The notes under the pieces are model-generated. The model was given only the letters and a program-made list of their open reading frames with translations. It was not told where the DNA came from and made no database searches. Source: Dyadobacter beijingensis DSM 21582 (GTDB taxonomy: Bacteria; Bacteroidota; Bacteroidia; Cytophagales; Spirosomataceae). Taken from it: a stretch of DNA of 64,000 nucleotides. The stretch is taken from positions 1 to 64,000 of the forward strand of contig NZ_KB907792.1 of assembly GCF_000382205.1 (NCBI RefSeq). The letters run 5' to 3'. Positions 41,569-51,120 of the stretch are shown here, one piece after another; position 1 is the stretch's first letter, and the number at the start of each line of letters is the position of its first letter. The translations under genes were made by a program, and so were the position numbers.

Positions 41569-44007
41569 ATGAAAACGCTTTTCATTATCCTGACTATCCT
41601 CATTACCCAATTCGTCGCATCCGCCCAGTCCGCACACTCCATTTCCGGAACGGTGAAAGACTCCGGCAACGAAACCCTGCCCGGCGCGACGGTAAAGCTC
41701 CTCAAAGTCGCCGATTCTACGCTCGTAGCGGGCGTAGTGACCGATATCAATGGTTATTTTGCATTTGCCAATCTGGAAAATAACATTTATCTCGTCGCAA
41801 TTACCGCATTGGCGCAGAAAGAATTTGTAAGTAGTCCGTTGGAAATCAACGAGGAACACCCGGCCGTAGCATTGCCGGTGATTATTTTGCTTCCCGCCAA
41901 AAGCATTGAGCTGAACGAGGTGACGATCAGGTCGCGCAGGCCGCTCATCGAGCAGGAAATGGACCGGACGATCGTGCATGTGAGCGCGATGATCGGCAGT
42001 GCCACCAGCAATACTTTCGATGTATTGGGAAAAACGCCGGGCGTGTCCGTAAATGCCAATGGCGAGATCAGCCTGAACGGCAGAAGCGGCGTGATGGTGC
42101 TCATCGACGGCCGCAGCACCTACATGTCCGGCTCCGACCTGGCCGCTTATTTGAAATCATTGCCTGGCGGCGTGCTCGACAAAATAGAGCTGATGGATAA
42201 CCCGCCAGCCCGCTACGACGCGGCAGGAAACGCCGTGATTGATATCCGCTTGAAAAAGAACCGCCTCCACGGGATAACCGGTAGTACTTCGCTGGGCGGC
42301 AGCCAGGGCCGCTATGCGCGGAGCAACGACGCCATTAACCTGAACTACAACCACGGTAAACTGAATGTATTCACCAACCTGGGTTACGGCTACGAAAAGA
42401 ATTACACCGACGACGATTTTACCCGCCGCTACTATACCGAAACCGGTGCATTACAATCGAAGGTTGCATTGAAAAACGACCAGCAATATGCCTCCAACGG
42501 CTATAATGCCAACTTCGGCCTGGACTGGTCCATGACGCCGAAAACGGTGTTGGGCGCGATCGCCAACTTTAACGGCTCGTCGCGCAGGGGCGATTTTGCC
42601 TACGAAAGCACGCAGCGCAATGCGATTGACCAGCGTACCGGTTCCGGAAGCGGGCGTACGGTTTCTAAAGATATTCGCCATAATACCAGCTTGAATGCCA
42701 ATTTGTTACACAAATTCAATGACAAAGGCCGTGAGCTGGCTGTGGATGCGAATTACCTCAATTACGATACGCGGGGCAACCAAAAGATCGAAAATCGCTT
42801 GTATGACGCAGACGAAACGGTGACCCGCCAGGAGCAGTTCCTCTACCGAACGCCTTCGCAAATCAATATCTATACATTCAAAACGGACTATGCGCATCCG
42901 TTCAAAAATAAGGCGCGTCTGGAAGCGGGCTTTAAGGCTAGTTATGTGGATAACGATTTTATATTCAATCATTTCAATGTCGTGGACGGCGCGGCGGTGA
43001 TCGATAACCGGCGCGCCAATCACTTCCGATACCGCGAAAACATTCAGGCTGCCTACGCTACGGCAGAAAAACGGTGGGAACGCTTCGGCATGCAGGCGGG
43101 GCTTCGGCTGGAAAATACCGCCGCCAGGGGCCATCAGCTGGGTAACGACTCGGTGCAGGCCATGCGTTTTACCAAAAATTACACCAAACTTTTCCCCAGC
43201 ATTTTCCTCAACTATAAACTGAATAAGGACAATGCATTCGTCCTGATGGCCGTAAGAAGGATCAACCGCCCGAACTACCAGATGCTGAACCCGTTTGTGT
43301 TTTACCGCGACCAATACACTTACAGCGCCGGCAATCCGCAGCTCACGCCTCAGTACCAGGACCGCGTAGAGCTCAAATACCAGCACAAAAGCTTCCTGAA
43401 CATGGGTTTGAGCTATAACCGCTTCACCGACGGCATTTTCACGACGATCGAGGCACGCGGGGATACGTTCATCAGCCGCCCCGACAACATTACCCGCGGC
43501 TTCATGGTACTCCTGAACACGACCTTGTCGACAAATATCACCGGCTGGTGGTATACCAACACCACGCTCAGGCTGTCGCGCATTTCGATGAAAGGCCCCA
43601 TTTACACCGAATTGCTCCATTTTGCGACCAATGTGGCCCGTTTGGAACTGAATAATTATTTCAACCTCGGCAATGGGTGGAATGCGGAGTTCGGCGGCTA
43701 CTACGCCAGCCGCGATGTGAACGGACAGGCGCTTACAGCGGGCATGTTCCGCATAAATGGTGGCATTCAAAAGAAAATCTGGAAAGGAAAAGGCACTGCA
43801 TCGCTCAATTTCGAGGATTTGTTCCATTCCTGGGTATATCACAACCGCTCGTTCAGCATCCGTCAATCGGATTACCGGCAGGTAAACAGGACTGACACGC
43901 AGCGCATTGGCATTGCATTGAACTACAAATTCGGGAAGGAAACTTTCGCCCGTAAACGCCGTCACAACAACAATGCTTCCGACGACGAGAAGGGCAGGGT
44001 GGAGTAA
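41569..44007 (+). CDS. Outer-membrane beta-barrel receptor with carboxypeptidase-regulatory-like domain
   Basis: 812 aa. A signal peptide (cleavage after ASA) is followed by a carboxypeptidase regulatory-like domain (SISGTVKDSGNETLPGATVK, ~25-110), a plug-like region (GVSVNANGEISLNGRSGVMV, ~145-215) and a ~550-residue barrel ending in NYKFGKETF. Such TonB-dependent-like family proteins transport or bind nutrients or act in signalling. The divergent LytS/LytTR pair may regulate it. The next gene downstream is a GH39-like glycosidase, so a carbohydrate-linked role is possible. Confidence 0.88.
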   Translation: MKTLFIILTILITQFVASAQSAHSISGTVKDSGNETLPGATVKLLKVADSTLVAGVVTDINGYFAFANLENNIYLVAITALAQKEFVSSPLEINEEHPAVALPVIILLPAKSIELNEVTIRSRRPLIEQEMDRTIVHVSAMIGSATSNTFDVLGKTPGVSVNANGEISLNGRSGVMVLIDGRSTYMSGSDLAAYLKSLPGGVLDKIELMDNPPARYDAAGNAVIDIRLKKNRLHGITGSTSLGGSQGRYARSNDAINLNYNHGKLNVFTNLGYGYEKNYTDDDFTRRYYTETGALQSKVALKNDQQYASNGYNANFGLDWSMTPKTVLGAIANFNGSSRRGDFAYESTQRNAIDQRTGSGSGRTVSKDIRHNTSLNANLLHKFNDKGRELAVDANYLNYDTRGNQKIENRLYDADETVTRQEQFLYRTPSQINIYTFKTDYAHPFKNKARLEAGFKASYVDNDFIFNHFNVVDGAAVIDNRRANHFRYRENIQAAYATAEKRWERFGMQAGLRLENTAARGHQLGNDSVQAMRFTKNYTKLFPSIFLNYKLNKDNAFVLMAVRRINRPNYQMLNPFVFYRDQYTYSAGNPQLTPQYQDRVELKYQHKSFLNMGLSYNRFTDGIFTTIEARGDTFISRPDNITRGFMVLLNTTLSTNITGWWYTNTTLRLSRISMKGPIYTELLHFATNVARLELNNYFNLGNGWNAEFGGYYASRDVNGQALTAGMFRINGGIQKKIWKGKGTASLNFEDLFHSWVYHNRSFSIRQSDYRQVNRTDTQRIGIALNYKFGKETFARKRRHNNNASDDEKGRVE

Positions 44008-44121
44008 AAATGCCGGGCCTGTTCATGAGAATCTTCCGCCTCGCCGGGAGATTTTTATGTTTGCAAAAGGTAGATTCAGCATATCAAACGGTTTTCCCCG
44101 CGAACCAAAACGTCGATTCCC

Positions 44122-45810
44122 ATGCTCGCTGCTTTACGTGCCAGTTTCCTGACATTTATTTGCCTGATCGCCATTTTTCAAACCACGCGTGCGCAGCAGC
44201 CCGCGCAGGTGCAGGTGGATTTTGGGAAAAAAGTGGGGCCGATGAATCCCGCGTGGGCGTGGTTCGGGTATGACGAGCCCAACTATACGTATATGAAAGA
44301 CGGCAAAAAACTGCTGTCGGAAATTGCGGCGCTCAGTCCTGTGCCCGTGTACGTACGCGCGCACTGCCTGCTATGCACGGGTGACGGCACGCCAGCACTC
44401 AAATGGGGTTCCACGAATGCATATACGGAGGATAGCAACGGCAAACCAGTGTACAACTGGGCCATCGTCGACAGCATTTTCGATACCTATGTGCAGAGGG
44501 GTATGAAACCCCTGGCGCAGATCGGCTTCATGCCCGAGGCATTGTCCAGCAACCCGCAGCCTTACCAGCACGACTGGAAGCCCGGCGACCCGTATTTCAA
44601 GATCATCACCGGCTGGGCATATCCGCCGAAAGACTACCAGAAATGGGCCGACCTGGTTTACAACTGGGTGCGGCATTCGGTGGAGCGGTACGGGCAAAAG
44701 GAGGTAGAAAGCTGGTATTGGGAAGTGTGGAATGAGCCCAACGGTTATTGGAAAGGCACGATGGATGAGTTTTTTAAATTGTACGATTATTCAGCCGACG
44801 CCGTCAAACGCGCATTGCCTACCGCCCGCATCGGCGGCCTGAACATCGCGGGTACTTCGGGCAAAACCGGTACGCAATGGCTCGAAGCATTCCTGAAACA
44901 TTGCGCGGAAGGCACCAACTATGTTACCGGTAAAAAAGGCTCGCCGCTCGATGCCGTGCTGTTTCATGCCAAAGGCTCACCGAAACTGATCGACGGCATC
45001 GTGCGTATGAATATGAGCCCGCAGCTGCGCGACATTCAAACCGGTTTCAAATCCGTATTGGCTTATCCGCAGTTTAAAAACCTGCCGCTGATCGTCGGCG
45101 AGTCCGACCCGGAGGGTTGCGCGGCGTGCGGGATGGCGACCAACCCGTCCAATGCCTACCGCAACGGAACGATGTATTCCAGCTATACCGCCGCCACTTT
45201 TGCCCGCAAATATGCCATGGCCGATCAGTACGGGGTCAATTTTCTCGGCGCGGTATCATGGTCGTTCGAATTCGAAAACCAGCCCTGGTTCTACGGGTTC
45301 CGCGATCTGGCTACGAACGGCGTCGATAAGCCGGTGTTGAATGTGTTCAGGATGTTCGGGAAAATGAACGGCGACCGGGTCGAAACGCGGAGCGACCGGA
45401 TGTACCCGCTGCAGATGGTGCTCGATTCGAGTATTCGTGGGGAAAAAACGGAAATCGGGGCGCTGGCCTCGAAAGCGGCACGTACCGCCGCCGTGATGCT
45501 TTGGAATTACCATGACGACGACCGTCAGGGCCCCGCGGAGCCCGTTGAGCTACAACTCACAGGCATCCCCGCCGCCAACATAACCCTCACCGAGTACCGC
45601 ATCGACAACGAGCACAGCAATTCCTACGAGGTATGGAAAAAAATGGGCTCGCCGCAGCAGCCCACCACGGCGCAGATTGCGATATTGGAAAAAGCCGGGC
45701 AACTTAAGACACTGGGTACACCCAAAAAACTGAAAGTAACCGGAGGAAAGGCGAAAGTATCTCTTGCATTACCCCGCCAGGCAGTTTCGCTCGTCAAGCT
45801 GGATTGGTAA
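44122..45810 (+). CDS. GH39-like glycoside hydrolase (beta-xylosidase family)
   Basis: 562 aa, exported (signal peptide, cleavage near TRA-QQP). The catalytic (beta/alpha)8 domain has the acid/base motif YWEVWNEPNGYW (Glu ~208) and a probable nucleophile in LIVGESDPEG, as in clan GH-A/GH39; a beta-sandwich follows. GH39 members include beta-xylosidases and iduronidases. It acts in the periplasm or outside on a plant- or glycosaminoglycan-type substrate; which one cannot be decided. It follows the outer-membrane receptor by 115 bp. Confidence 0.82.
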   Translation: MLAALRASFLTFICLIAIFQTTRAQQPAQVQVDFGKKVGPMNPAWAWFGYDEPNYTYMKDGKKLLSEIAALSPVPVYVRAHCLLCTGDGTPALKWGSTNAYTEDSNGKPVYNWAIVDSIFDTYVQRGMKPLAQIGFMPEALSSNPQPYQHDWKPGDPYFKIITGWAYPPKDYQKWADLVYNWVRHSVERYGQKEVESWYWEVWNEPNGYWKGTMDEFFKLYDYSADAVKRALPTARIGGLNIAGTSGKTGTQWLEAFLKHCAEGTNYVTGKKGSPLDAVLFHAKGSPKLIDGIVRMNMSPQLRDIQTGFKSVLAYPQFKNLPLIVGESDPEGCAACGMATNPSNAYRNGTMYSSYTAATFARKYAMADQYGVNFLGAVSWSFEFENQPWFYGFRDLATNGVDKPVLNVFRMFGKMNGDRVETRSDRMYPLQMVLDSSIRGEKTEIGALASKAARTAAVMLWNYHDDDRQGPAEPVELQLTGIPAANITLTEYRIDNEHSNSYEVWKKMGSPQQPTTAQIAILEKAGQLKTLGTPKKLKVTGGKAKVSLALPRQAVSLVKLDW

Positions 45811-45824
45811 TGCGGGCCGGATGG

Positions 45825-46313
45825 TCATTTATCAAAAGGATTAATGCAGGCTAAAATCACCAGCGCGAACGAAAGCACCGAGGCGTAGGTGCGGATGGCA
45901 TGGAGCCTGTTCCATGGCATTTCAAACCGCAAACGATGTGCGGCAAGTTCCTTTGCGGTGGCATGGGCAAGGTCCGTTTTGGCCAGGGCTTCGTTCAATG
46001 GCACATTACCCATTGCAGTCACCCCGAAAGTGCCGACAAGGTAAACCAGGCTCGCGGCCAGCAACCAGTAAAACCGCCCCGTCCCGAAATGCTGGTATGT
46101 GCTAAGCGGGAGTAAAAGCACTGTTCCCATAAAACTGAAAAAGAATACCGGATTGAGGATAGCGCGGTTGATGGATTGCATCGCCGCCAGATAGTTGGCG
46201 TCCGGTAGTGCGCCCAGGCCGGGGTTTACCGAGCAGGAGTAGCTGTAAAACAGGCCGGCAATGAGGCCGCTGGCGAGTGCCGTTACGAGCAGGAAAAGGT
46301 TGATTGTCGTCAT
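45825..46313 (-). CDS. DUF1772-like integral membrane protein
   Basis: 162 aa from MTTINLFLL, a better start than the one 22 codons upstream because it begins the first membrane helix. Four transmembrane segments (LVTALASGLIAGLFYSY, FFFSFMGTVLLLPL, LLAASLVYLVGTFGVTA, SVLSFALVILAC) and NRAILNP and NVPLNEAL match the DUF1772 pattern (anthrone-oxygenase-like). Catalytic activity in bacteria is unproven. It converges with the glycosidase gene. Confidence 0.8.
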   Translation of the reverse strand: MTTINLFLLVTALASGLIAGLFYSYSCSVNPGLGALPDANYLAAMQSINRAILNPVFFFSFMGTVLLLPLSTYQHFGTGRFYWLLAASLVYLVGTFGVTAMGNVPLNEALAKTDLAHATAKELAAHRLRFEMPWNRLHAIRTYASVLSFALVILACINPFDK

Positions 46314-46375
46314 AAGTCTTTTTTCTTTCAAATGTCGGGCCGGCATTGGCAGAAAAATAGAACAAAAGCGACAGG

Positions 46376-46771
46376 TCACAAATAGCGTTCGCTGATCTCG
46401 CGCGCGAACTGCGCGAATTCGTCGAAGGTACTGGGCTTGGTTACAAAGTTGGTGACACCGGAAAGGTAAGCCGTGCGAATGAGCGAAGGGTTCGACGACG
46501 TGGACAGCATTACGATAGGCATTTCGGCGAGGCGCGTGTCCGCACGAATGGCTGCTACGGTTTCCAGGCCATTCATTTTGGGCATATTCATGTCGATAAT
46601 GATAATGGACAATGCCGGCTCCGCGATGTCGCGGGCCAATGTAAGCAAGTCAAAACCGTTTTCTACCTCGACAATTTCCACCTTCGCACCCGATTCCTGA
46701 ATGGCCTCCTTGACAAAGAACCGGTCGTCCTGATCATCGTCTACCAGGTAGATCGTTTTGGGGTCGTTCAT
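46376..46771 (-). CDS. Single-domain response regulator
   Basis: 131 aa, receiver only (VDDDQDDRFFVKEAI, phospho-acceptor Asp in SIIIIDMNMPKMNG, FVTKPS lysine). No output domain, so it acts through protein contacts or in a phosphorelay. No kinase lies immediately beside it. Confidence 0.93.
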   Translation of the reverse strand: MNDPKTIYLVDDDQDDRFFVKEAIQESGAKVEIVEVENGFDLLTLARDIAEPALSIIIIDMNMPKMNGLETVAAIRADTRLAEMPIVMLSTSSNPSLIRTAYLSGVTNFVTKPSTFDEFAQFAREISERYL

Positions 46772-46903
46772 TCGGCATTTAATTAACCCAAAGCAGAACC
46801 GGGTTCCGGGCAGGGTGGATGATTAACTAAGTGTAACGTAAAGTTAAACCCGAAAAATAATAACCCAAACCGTGAAAAGACTAAATTCCCGAATTCCGGG
46901 AAT

Positions 46904-47206
46904 TTAGTCGCGTCCGAATCGGATCACCCACATCCAGTTCATGGGCCAGTGGGAGTTGATGCCGTCGTGGCTTAGTAATATGTTGTTGACAAGTTCGTAC
47001 CCGATCAGCGACCCGCCTTTCCGGGCCACATCTTCCTTGGCGCGATGGTAAAGTTGCACCCACGTTTCGTGCGAAACGAGCTCCTGAGAAGCATTTTTGA
47101 GTTTTTTCCAGCTGGAATTTTCGGCACTGTCGCCGTAGCGTTCGATCAGGTAGTGCTTGAAACTTTCGTCGTTCAGCGTGATAACAGTTTGTTTTTCGCT
47201 TTCCAT
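46904..47206 (-). CDS. Small hypothetical protein
   Basis: 100 aa from MESEKQTVITL (a Met three codons earlier is possible). Soluble, charged N-terminal half, Trp-rich C-terminus (SHWPMNWMWVIRFGRD). Family not recognised. It sits between a single-domain regulator and a LuxR regulator on the same strand. Confidence 0.6.
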   Translation of the reverse strand: MESEKQTVITLNDESFKHYLIERYGDSAENSSWKKLKNASQELVSHETWVQLYHRAKEDVARKGGSLIGYELVNNILLSHDGINSHWPMNWMWVIRFGRD

Positions 47207-47346
47207 AGCCGTCATGTTAACTTTTGTGGATTAGTAGCAAATTGTAACCGCACTGTCTATTAAAACTATACCAATTTATTGTACTGCCTTGTCGAATTAT
47301 CTCACAAATATGTCAATACTTATCCTTTGGCCCTTTTGAGTAATTT

Positions 47347-48153
47347 TCAGGCTATCAATCCGATCATCTTAGCGCTTTGCAACGCTTCGATAGCATTGTC
47401 CGCGCGGAGTTTTTCCAGTATCCTTTGTCGGTGAGTGTTGACAGTATGGACACTGATGTCCAGCAATGCGGAAATTTCTTTACTCAATTTTCCCTTTCCG
47501 ATCATGCCCAGGATCTCTTTTTCGCGTGCCGTCAGCCTAATTTTTTCTTCCGAGGGTCTGTCCGGAAGTGCCGTCAGCTCCCCCGTATGGAAATTAATGA
47601 GCTGGCTCGTCACCTCCCTGATTGTCTGGTCCGGCGAAATGTCGATCACCCCGAGCGACAGCCAGATATTCCCCGAAGCATCCAATTCGAGCACCTGGTG
47701 CTGCTCGCTAACTCGTATAAGTTGTTCATTGCCAGCGAATATCCGGTAGCCTGTCACCATTTTGAAATGCTTGCGCAAATGCACGGGCTGCTGCATCATA
47801 AACTTCATCGCCTCGTAGCCATTGTGCGCCAGCACAGGAAGATCGTCGGGATGTGTGCGGGCATCGAACAGCTCGTTCGCGATGCACGATTGCGTTTCCC
47901 GGAAATCATAGCCATGTAACTGGTAAAAGTTGCGCGAAACATACACATGCGTCCGTTTTTGAAGGTCGTACACCGTCACCCCGCTGCTGCTCAACTGCGC
48001 CATCGCTCGGATCAAAGCCAGCTGCTTGTCGAGCCGATCGGGCTCCACGCCTTCGAAATCGTAATATCGGTTCAGCAATTGAAGGTAATCCGGCGCCGTC
48101 CGTGGCGGCTTGGCCGGCAGGTTTTGTAATGATAAATCAGTATTTCCTCTCAT
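47347..48153 (-). CDS. PAS-LuxR transcriptional regulator
   Basis: 268 aa. The N-terminal ~170 residues resemble a PAS-like sensor (VYDLQKRTHVYVSRNFYQLH, then RVSEQHQVLELDASGNIW), followed by a LuxR-type HTH (RLTAREKEILGMIGKGKLS, then VHTVNTHRQRILEKL). No receiver or kinase domain. It probably senses a ligand directly; targets unknown. Confidence 0.88.
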   Translation of the reverse strand: MRGNTDLSLQNLPAKPPRTAPDYLQLLNRYYDFEGVEPDRLDKQLALIRAMAQLSSSGVTVYDLQKRTHVYVSRNFYQLHGYDFRETQSCIANELFDARTHPDDLPVLAHNGYEAMKFMMQQPVHLRKHFKMVTGYRIFAGNEQLIRVSEQHQVLELDASGNIWLSLGVIDISPDQTIREVTSQLINFHTGELTALPDRPSEEKIRLTAREKEILGMIGKGKLSKEISALLDISVHTVNTHRQRILEKLRADNAIEALQSAKMIGLIA

Positions 48154-48253
48154 GTGCGTCCCGGTTTTCTTTGCAGGTATATTTCAAGGACAACTCTGAG
48201 GGCATTTCACCTTGGCAGGTCCGTATTATTTTTTTGCCAAAATCATCATAGCC

Positions 48254-48877
48254 ATGAATTTTTCAGTAGTCCGCGGGGCTGATACCGTGTGGGGAAAAAG
48301 TTTCGCCCGTGTGCTTGCCGCACAAAAACGCAATCTTATCCTGATCGGCGCACGCGGGCCGGAGCTCGAAATACTCGTCCGGGAAATCATTCAAAATCAC
48401 CGCGTGCTGGTTCATTATCTCGTCGTGGACGATGCCGATACGGGCAGCATCATTGCCGCTTGCGAAAAAATCAACGATCGTTTCGATGTCGATCTGCTGA
48501 TAAACTACGCCGAAACCGGCTGGACTATGCGCCTGGACGATCACGACATCCGCTCGCTGGATAGAAAACTTAAAACAAGTCACGCAAGCGGCATATTGTA
48601 CCTGCATCAGCTCTTGCCTAACCTTCTGCTGCACGCCCACGCGCGCGTGATCGATCTTTGGTGCCATTCGCAGCCGATGGCACAGTGGGAGCAGGCGATG
48701 GTGGGCTATCATATGCGTTTTGCGGAGCATCTTCATGCAGAAATGCGTAATTCAGACTTGCAAATCGGCGGTTTCGCATTGCCGGCAGCACACGGAACGA
48801 CCGCAGAGACGCGGGCGCTGGAAATCCTGGAAGGCGCTTTGCCCGAAGTGGTACCAGGCCGTATCACGATGCATTGA
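48254..48877 (+). CDS. SDR-like protein with degenerate active site
   Basis: 207 aa from MNFSVVRG; an upstream Met exists but precedes the fold. A Rossmann pattern is visible: N-terminal strand VVRGADTVWGKSFARVLA in place of the usual glycine-rich loop, GARGPELEIL, VVDDADTGS, LINYAETG in place of NNAG. The usual Tyr-x3-Lys is not found: GYHMRFAEHL has the Tyr but no Lys. It may bind a nucleotide without classic dehydrogenase activity. No operon partner is obvious. Confidence 0.65.
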   Translation: MNFSVVRGADTVWGKSFARVLAAQKRNLILIGARGPELEILVREIIQNHRVLVHYLVVDDADTGSIIAACEKINDRFDVDLLINYAETGWTMRLDDHDIRSLDRKLKTSHASGILYLHQLLPNLLLHAHARVIDLWCHSQPMAQWEQAMVGYHMRFAEHLHAEMRNSDLQIGGFALPAAHGTTAETRALEILEGALPEVVPGRITMH

Positions 48878-48955
48878 TCCGTATTTATTTCGGCGAAAAT
48901 CGGTTTGCTAGCCTGCGAATGATAGATTTGCAATGTTACTACATCAACATTGTCC

Positions 48956-49423
48956 ATGGAAAACATTCAGATTCGCCAGGCCCGCCTCGACGAGCTGCCT
49001 ACATTGCTTGCATTTGAACAAAACCTGATCGCCAGTGAGCGCCCGCTCGACGATACTTTTGTGGCGGAGGAATTTCACTACTATGATTTGGAAAAAATGA
49101 TCCGCAGCGACGATGCCGAAGTGCTCGTTGCCGTGCTAGGCGACCGCCTGATAGCCAGTGGTAATGCACGGATTTTGGAAGGAAAGCATTATAATCGCTT
49201 CAAACGCTACGCATTCCTCGGTTTTATGTATACCGAGCCCGATATGCGCGGCCGCGGGATCAACCGTTTGATCATTGATGCGCTTGTTGTATGGGCACGC
49301 GGCAAGGGACTCGACGAGGTGCGCTTGCAGGTATATTCCGAAAACATACCCGCCGTTGCTGCCTACGAAAAGGTCGGTTTCCGGAAAATGCTGACCGAAA
49401 TGCGGCTGGCTACCGGCGTTTGA
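48956..49423 (+). CDS. GNAT-family N-acetyltransferase
   Basis: 155 aa from MENIQIRQA. The pattern fits GNAT: IRQARLDELPTLLAFE, the acetyl-CoA motif FMYTEPDMRGRGINRLIID, and the C-terminal VYSENIPAVAAYEKVGFRKM. Substrate unknown. It precedes the AlkZ-like gene by 37 bp on the same strand. Confidence 0.92.
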   Translation: MENIQIRQARLDELPTLLAFEQNLIASERPLDDTFVAEEFHYYDLEKMIRSDDAEVLVAVLGDRLIASGNARILEGKHYNRFKRYAFLGFMYTEPDMRGRGINRLIIDALVVWARGKGLDEVRLQVYSENIPAVAAYEKVGFRKMLTEMRLATGV

Positions 49424-49460
49424 ATTACCGCTTCCAAAGACATAATCCCTTTAAACAGCC

Positions 49461-50534
49461 ATGAACTTAGCCGACATTGCGGCATTGCGCCTCGCCAACC
49501 AGCAGCTACTCGATACCCGTTTTACCGATCCGGCCGCATTGGTAGCCTGGATGGGCGCCGTGCAGGCGCAGGATTTCGCGATGGCCAAATGGGCATTGGG
49601 GCTGCGCCTGAAAAAGGACACGGATGCTGGTGTGGAAAAAGCGATCGACGCCGGCGGCATTATCCGTACGCACATGATGCGCCCGACCTGGCATTTCGTG
49701 ACGAAAGAAGACGTCCGCTGGATAATGGATCTTACGGCCCCGCATGTGGTGAAGCTCGCCGGCACGATGTACCGGCAGTTGAAGCTGGATAAATCGGTTT
49801 TTACGATTACGAATGACCTGATCGGTAAGTTGCTAGCCGATGGCGATGAGCTGACGCGCGAGGAAGTCATCGCGGAAGTGAACAAGGCGGGCATCGAAAC
49901 GGACCCGCTGCGTGCGACGCACATCATGTTCCAGGCCGAGCTCGACCAGATTATCTGCAATGGGGCGCGGCGCGGGAAGAAATTTACGTACGCGCTTTTC
50001 GACCGTAAAGTGCCCGCCGCAGCGCCGGTGCCGCGCGAAGAAGCGTTGGCGGCATTGGCGAGGCGGTATTTTACGAGTCACGGACCCGCTACCGTTCAGG
50101 ATTTCGTATGGTGGAGCGGCCTGTCCGTGACCGACGCGCGGCAGGCTTTCGAAGCAATCCGCGGCGAATTTGAAACGGCCAGGGTGGGAGACCGTGAATA
50201 CATTTTCACGGGTTTTTCCGAAATACCGAAAGTACCTGCGAAAGCGATGCTCATTCCGCCTTACGACGAGCTGACCATCGGTTATGCCGACCGCCGCGCG
50301 GCCATGGACGATGCCGTAGCGCAAAACCGCGACTCCGGAAATGGTATTTTCAAACCGGTAGTGATGGTAAAAGGAAAAGTTGTCGGACTCTGGCGACGAA
50401 CGGAAAAGAAAGACTCGGTTGCTATCGAAATTAATCCGCTCTCGCGCCTGCCCGTGTCAGCCGAGAAGTCCCTGGAAGCCGCAGGAGCCGCCTATGCGCG
50501 GTTTATCGGTAAAAAGAATGCGGTTTTTGAGTGA
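49461..50534 (+). CDS. Winged-helix DNA-binding protein (AlkZ/YcaQ-like)
   Basis: 357 aa. It begins ALRLANQQLLDTRFTDPAA and contains WMGAVQAQDFAMAKWALG, THMMRPTWHFVTKEDVRW, LARRYFTSHGPATVQDFVWW, the pattern of the HTH_42/AlkZ family, whose characterised members are DNA glycosylases acting on alkylated or crosslinked bases. The QAQD motif is the one linked to catalysis in those enzymes. Repair activity is inferred by family. Confidence 0.85.
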   Translation: MNLADIAALRLANQQLLDTRFTDPAALVAWMGAVQAQDFAMAKWALGLRLKKDTDAGVEKAIDAGGIIRTHMMRPTWHFVTKEDVRWIMDLTAPHVVKLAGTMYRQLKLDKSVFTITNDLIGKLLADGDELTREEVIAEVNKAGIETDPLRATHIMFQAELDQIICNGARRGKKFTYALFDRKVPAAAPVPREEALAALARRYFTSHGPATVQDFVWWSGLSVTDARQAFEAIRGEFETARVGDREYIFTGFSEIPKVPAKAMLIPPYDELTIGYADRRAAMDDAVAQNRDSGNGIFKPVVMVKGKVVGLWRRTEKKDSVAIEINPLSRLPVSAEKSLEAAGAAYARFIGKKNAVFE

Positions 50535-50542
50535 ATGCCGGC

Positions 50543-50956
50543 TCAGAGTCCGCGTTCGATCTTGTAGTACTCGATATGCTCCTTGAAAAAGGGCTCCGAG
50601 AATTTTTTGAAGCCGAAACGTTGGTAAAAACCTAACGCATCCGTGCGCGCGTCGCACCACATGCGCGTGTAGCCCTGCATCTGCGCGAAGTCAATGGCGT
50701 GTTGCAGGAGCCTGGAACCCAGTCCTTTGCCTTGCAGTCCGGGCAAGGTGGCGAATTTTCGGAATCGGATGTCGGCGCCCTCGCCGAAGAGTGAAATGAC
50801 GGAAACCAGGGCGCCATCGAGGTACAATCCGAAATGCATTCCGTGCTCGTCTTCGGGGACTTTTACAAACTCGCGGGGTTTGTCCGGCCAAAGGACCAGG
50901 TGCCGGATATCGATCAGGTCATCAGCATTAACTTTTTGAATTTCAATGAGATCCAT
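50543..50956 (-). CDS. GNAT-family N-acetyltransferase
   Basis: 137 aa from MDLIEIQKVN; the longer frame upstream is not needed. Acetyl-CoA loop FATLPGLQGKGLGSRLLQHA and C-terminal GFYQRFGFKKFSEPF are standard. It converges with the AlkZ-like gene. Substrate unknown. Confidence 0.9.
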   Translation of the reverse strand: MDLIEIQKVNADDLIDIRHLVLWPDKPREFVKVPEDEHGMHFGLYLDGALVSVISLFGEGADIRFRKFATLPGLQGKGLGSRLLQHAIDFAQMQGYTRMWCDARTDALGFYQRFGFKKFSEPFFKEHIEYYKIERGL

Positions 50957-51120
50957 GCCTTTTATTTGATAGGGAAAATACTTAACTACACGGGTATTTT
51001 TTGCAAAAATACGCCTGATGCAACCCATTTCAAGATGAAACAGCCGGCAGCGACTCCAAAAAGAAAGGGCCAATCCCATATTGGCCGCAGGAAACCAGGT
51101 ATTTCAAATAACGACCAGCC

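Noticed and set aside
42706..43965. 419-codon minus-strand frame opposite the outer-membrane receptor
   Set aside because: Antisense shadow of a GC-rich gene; receptor frame has clear domains.
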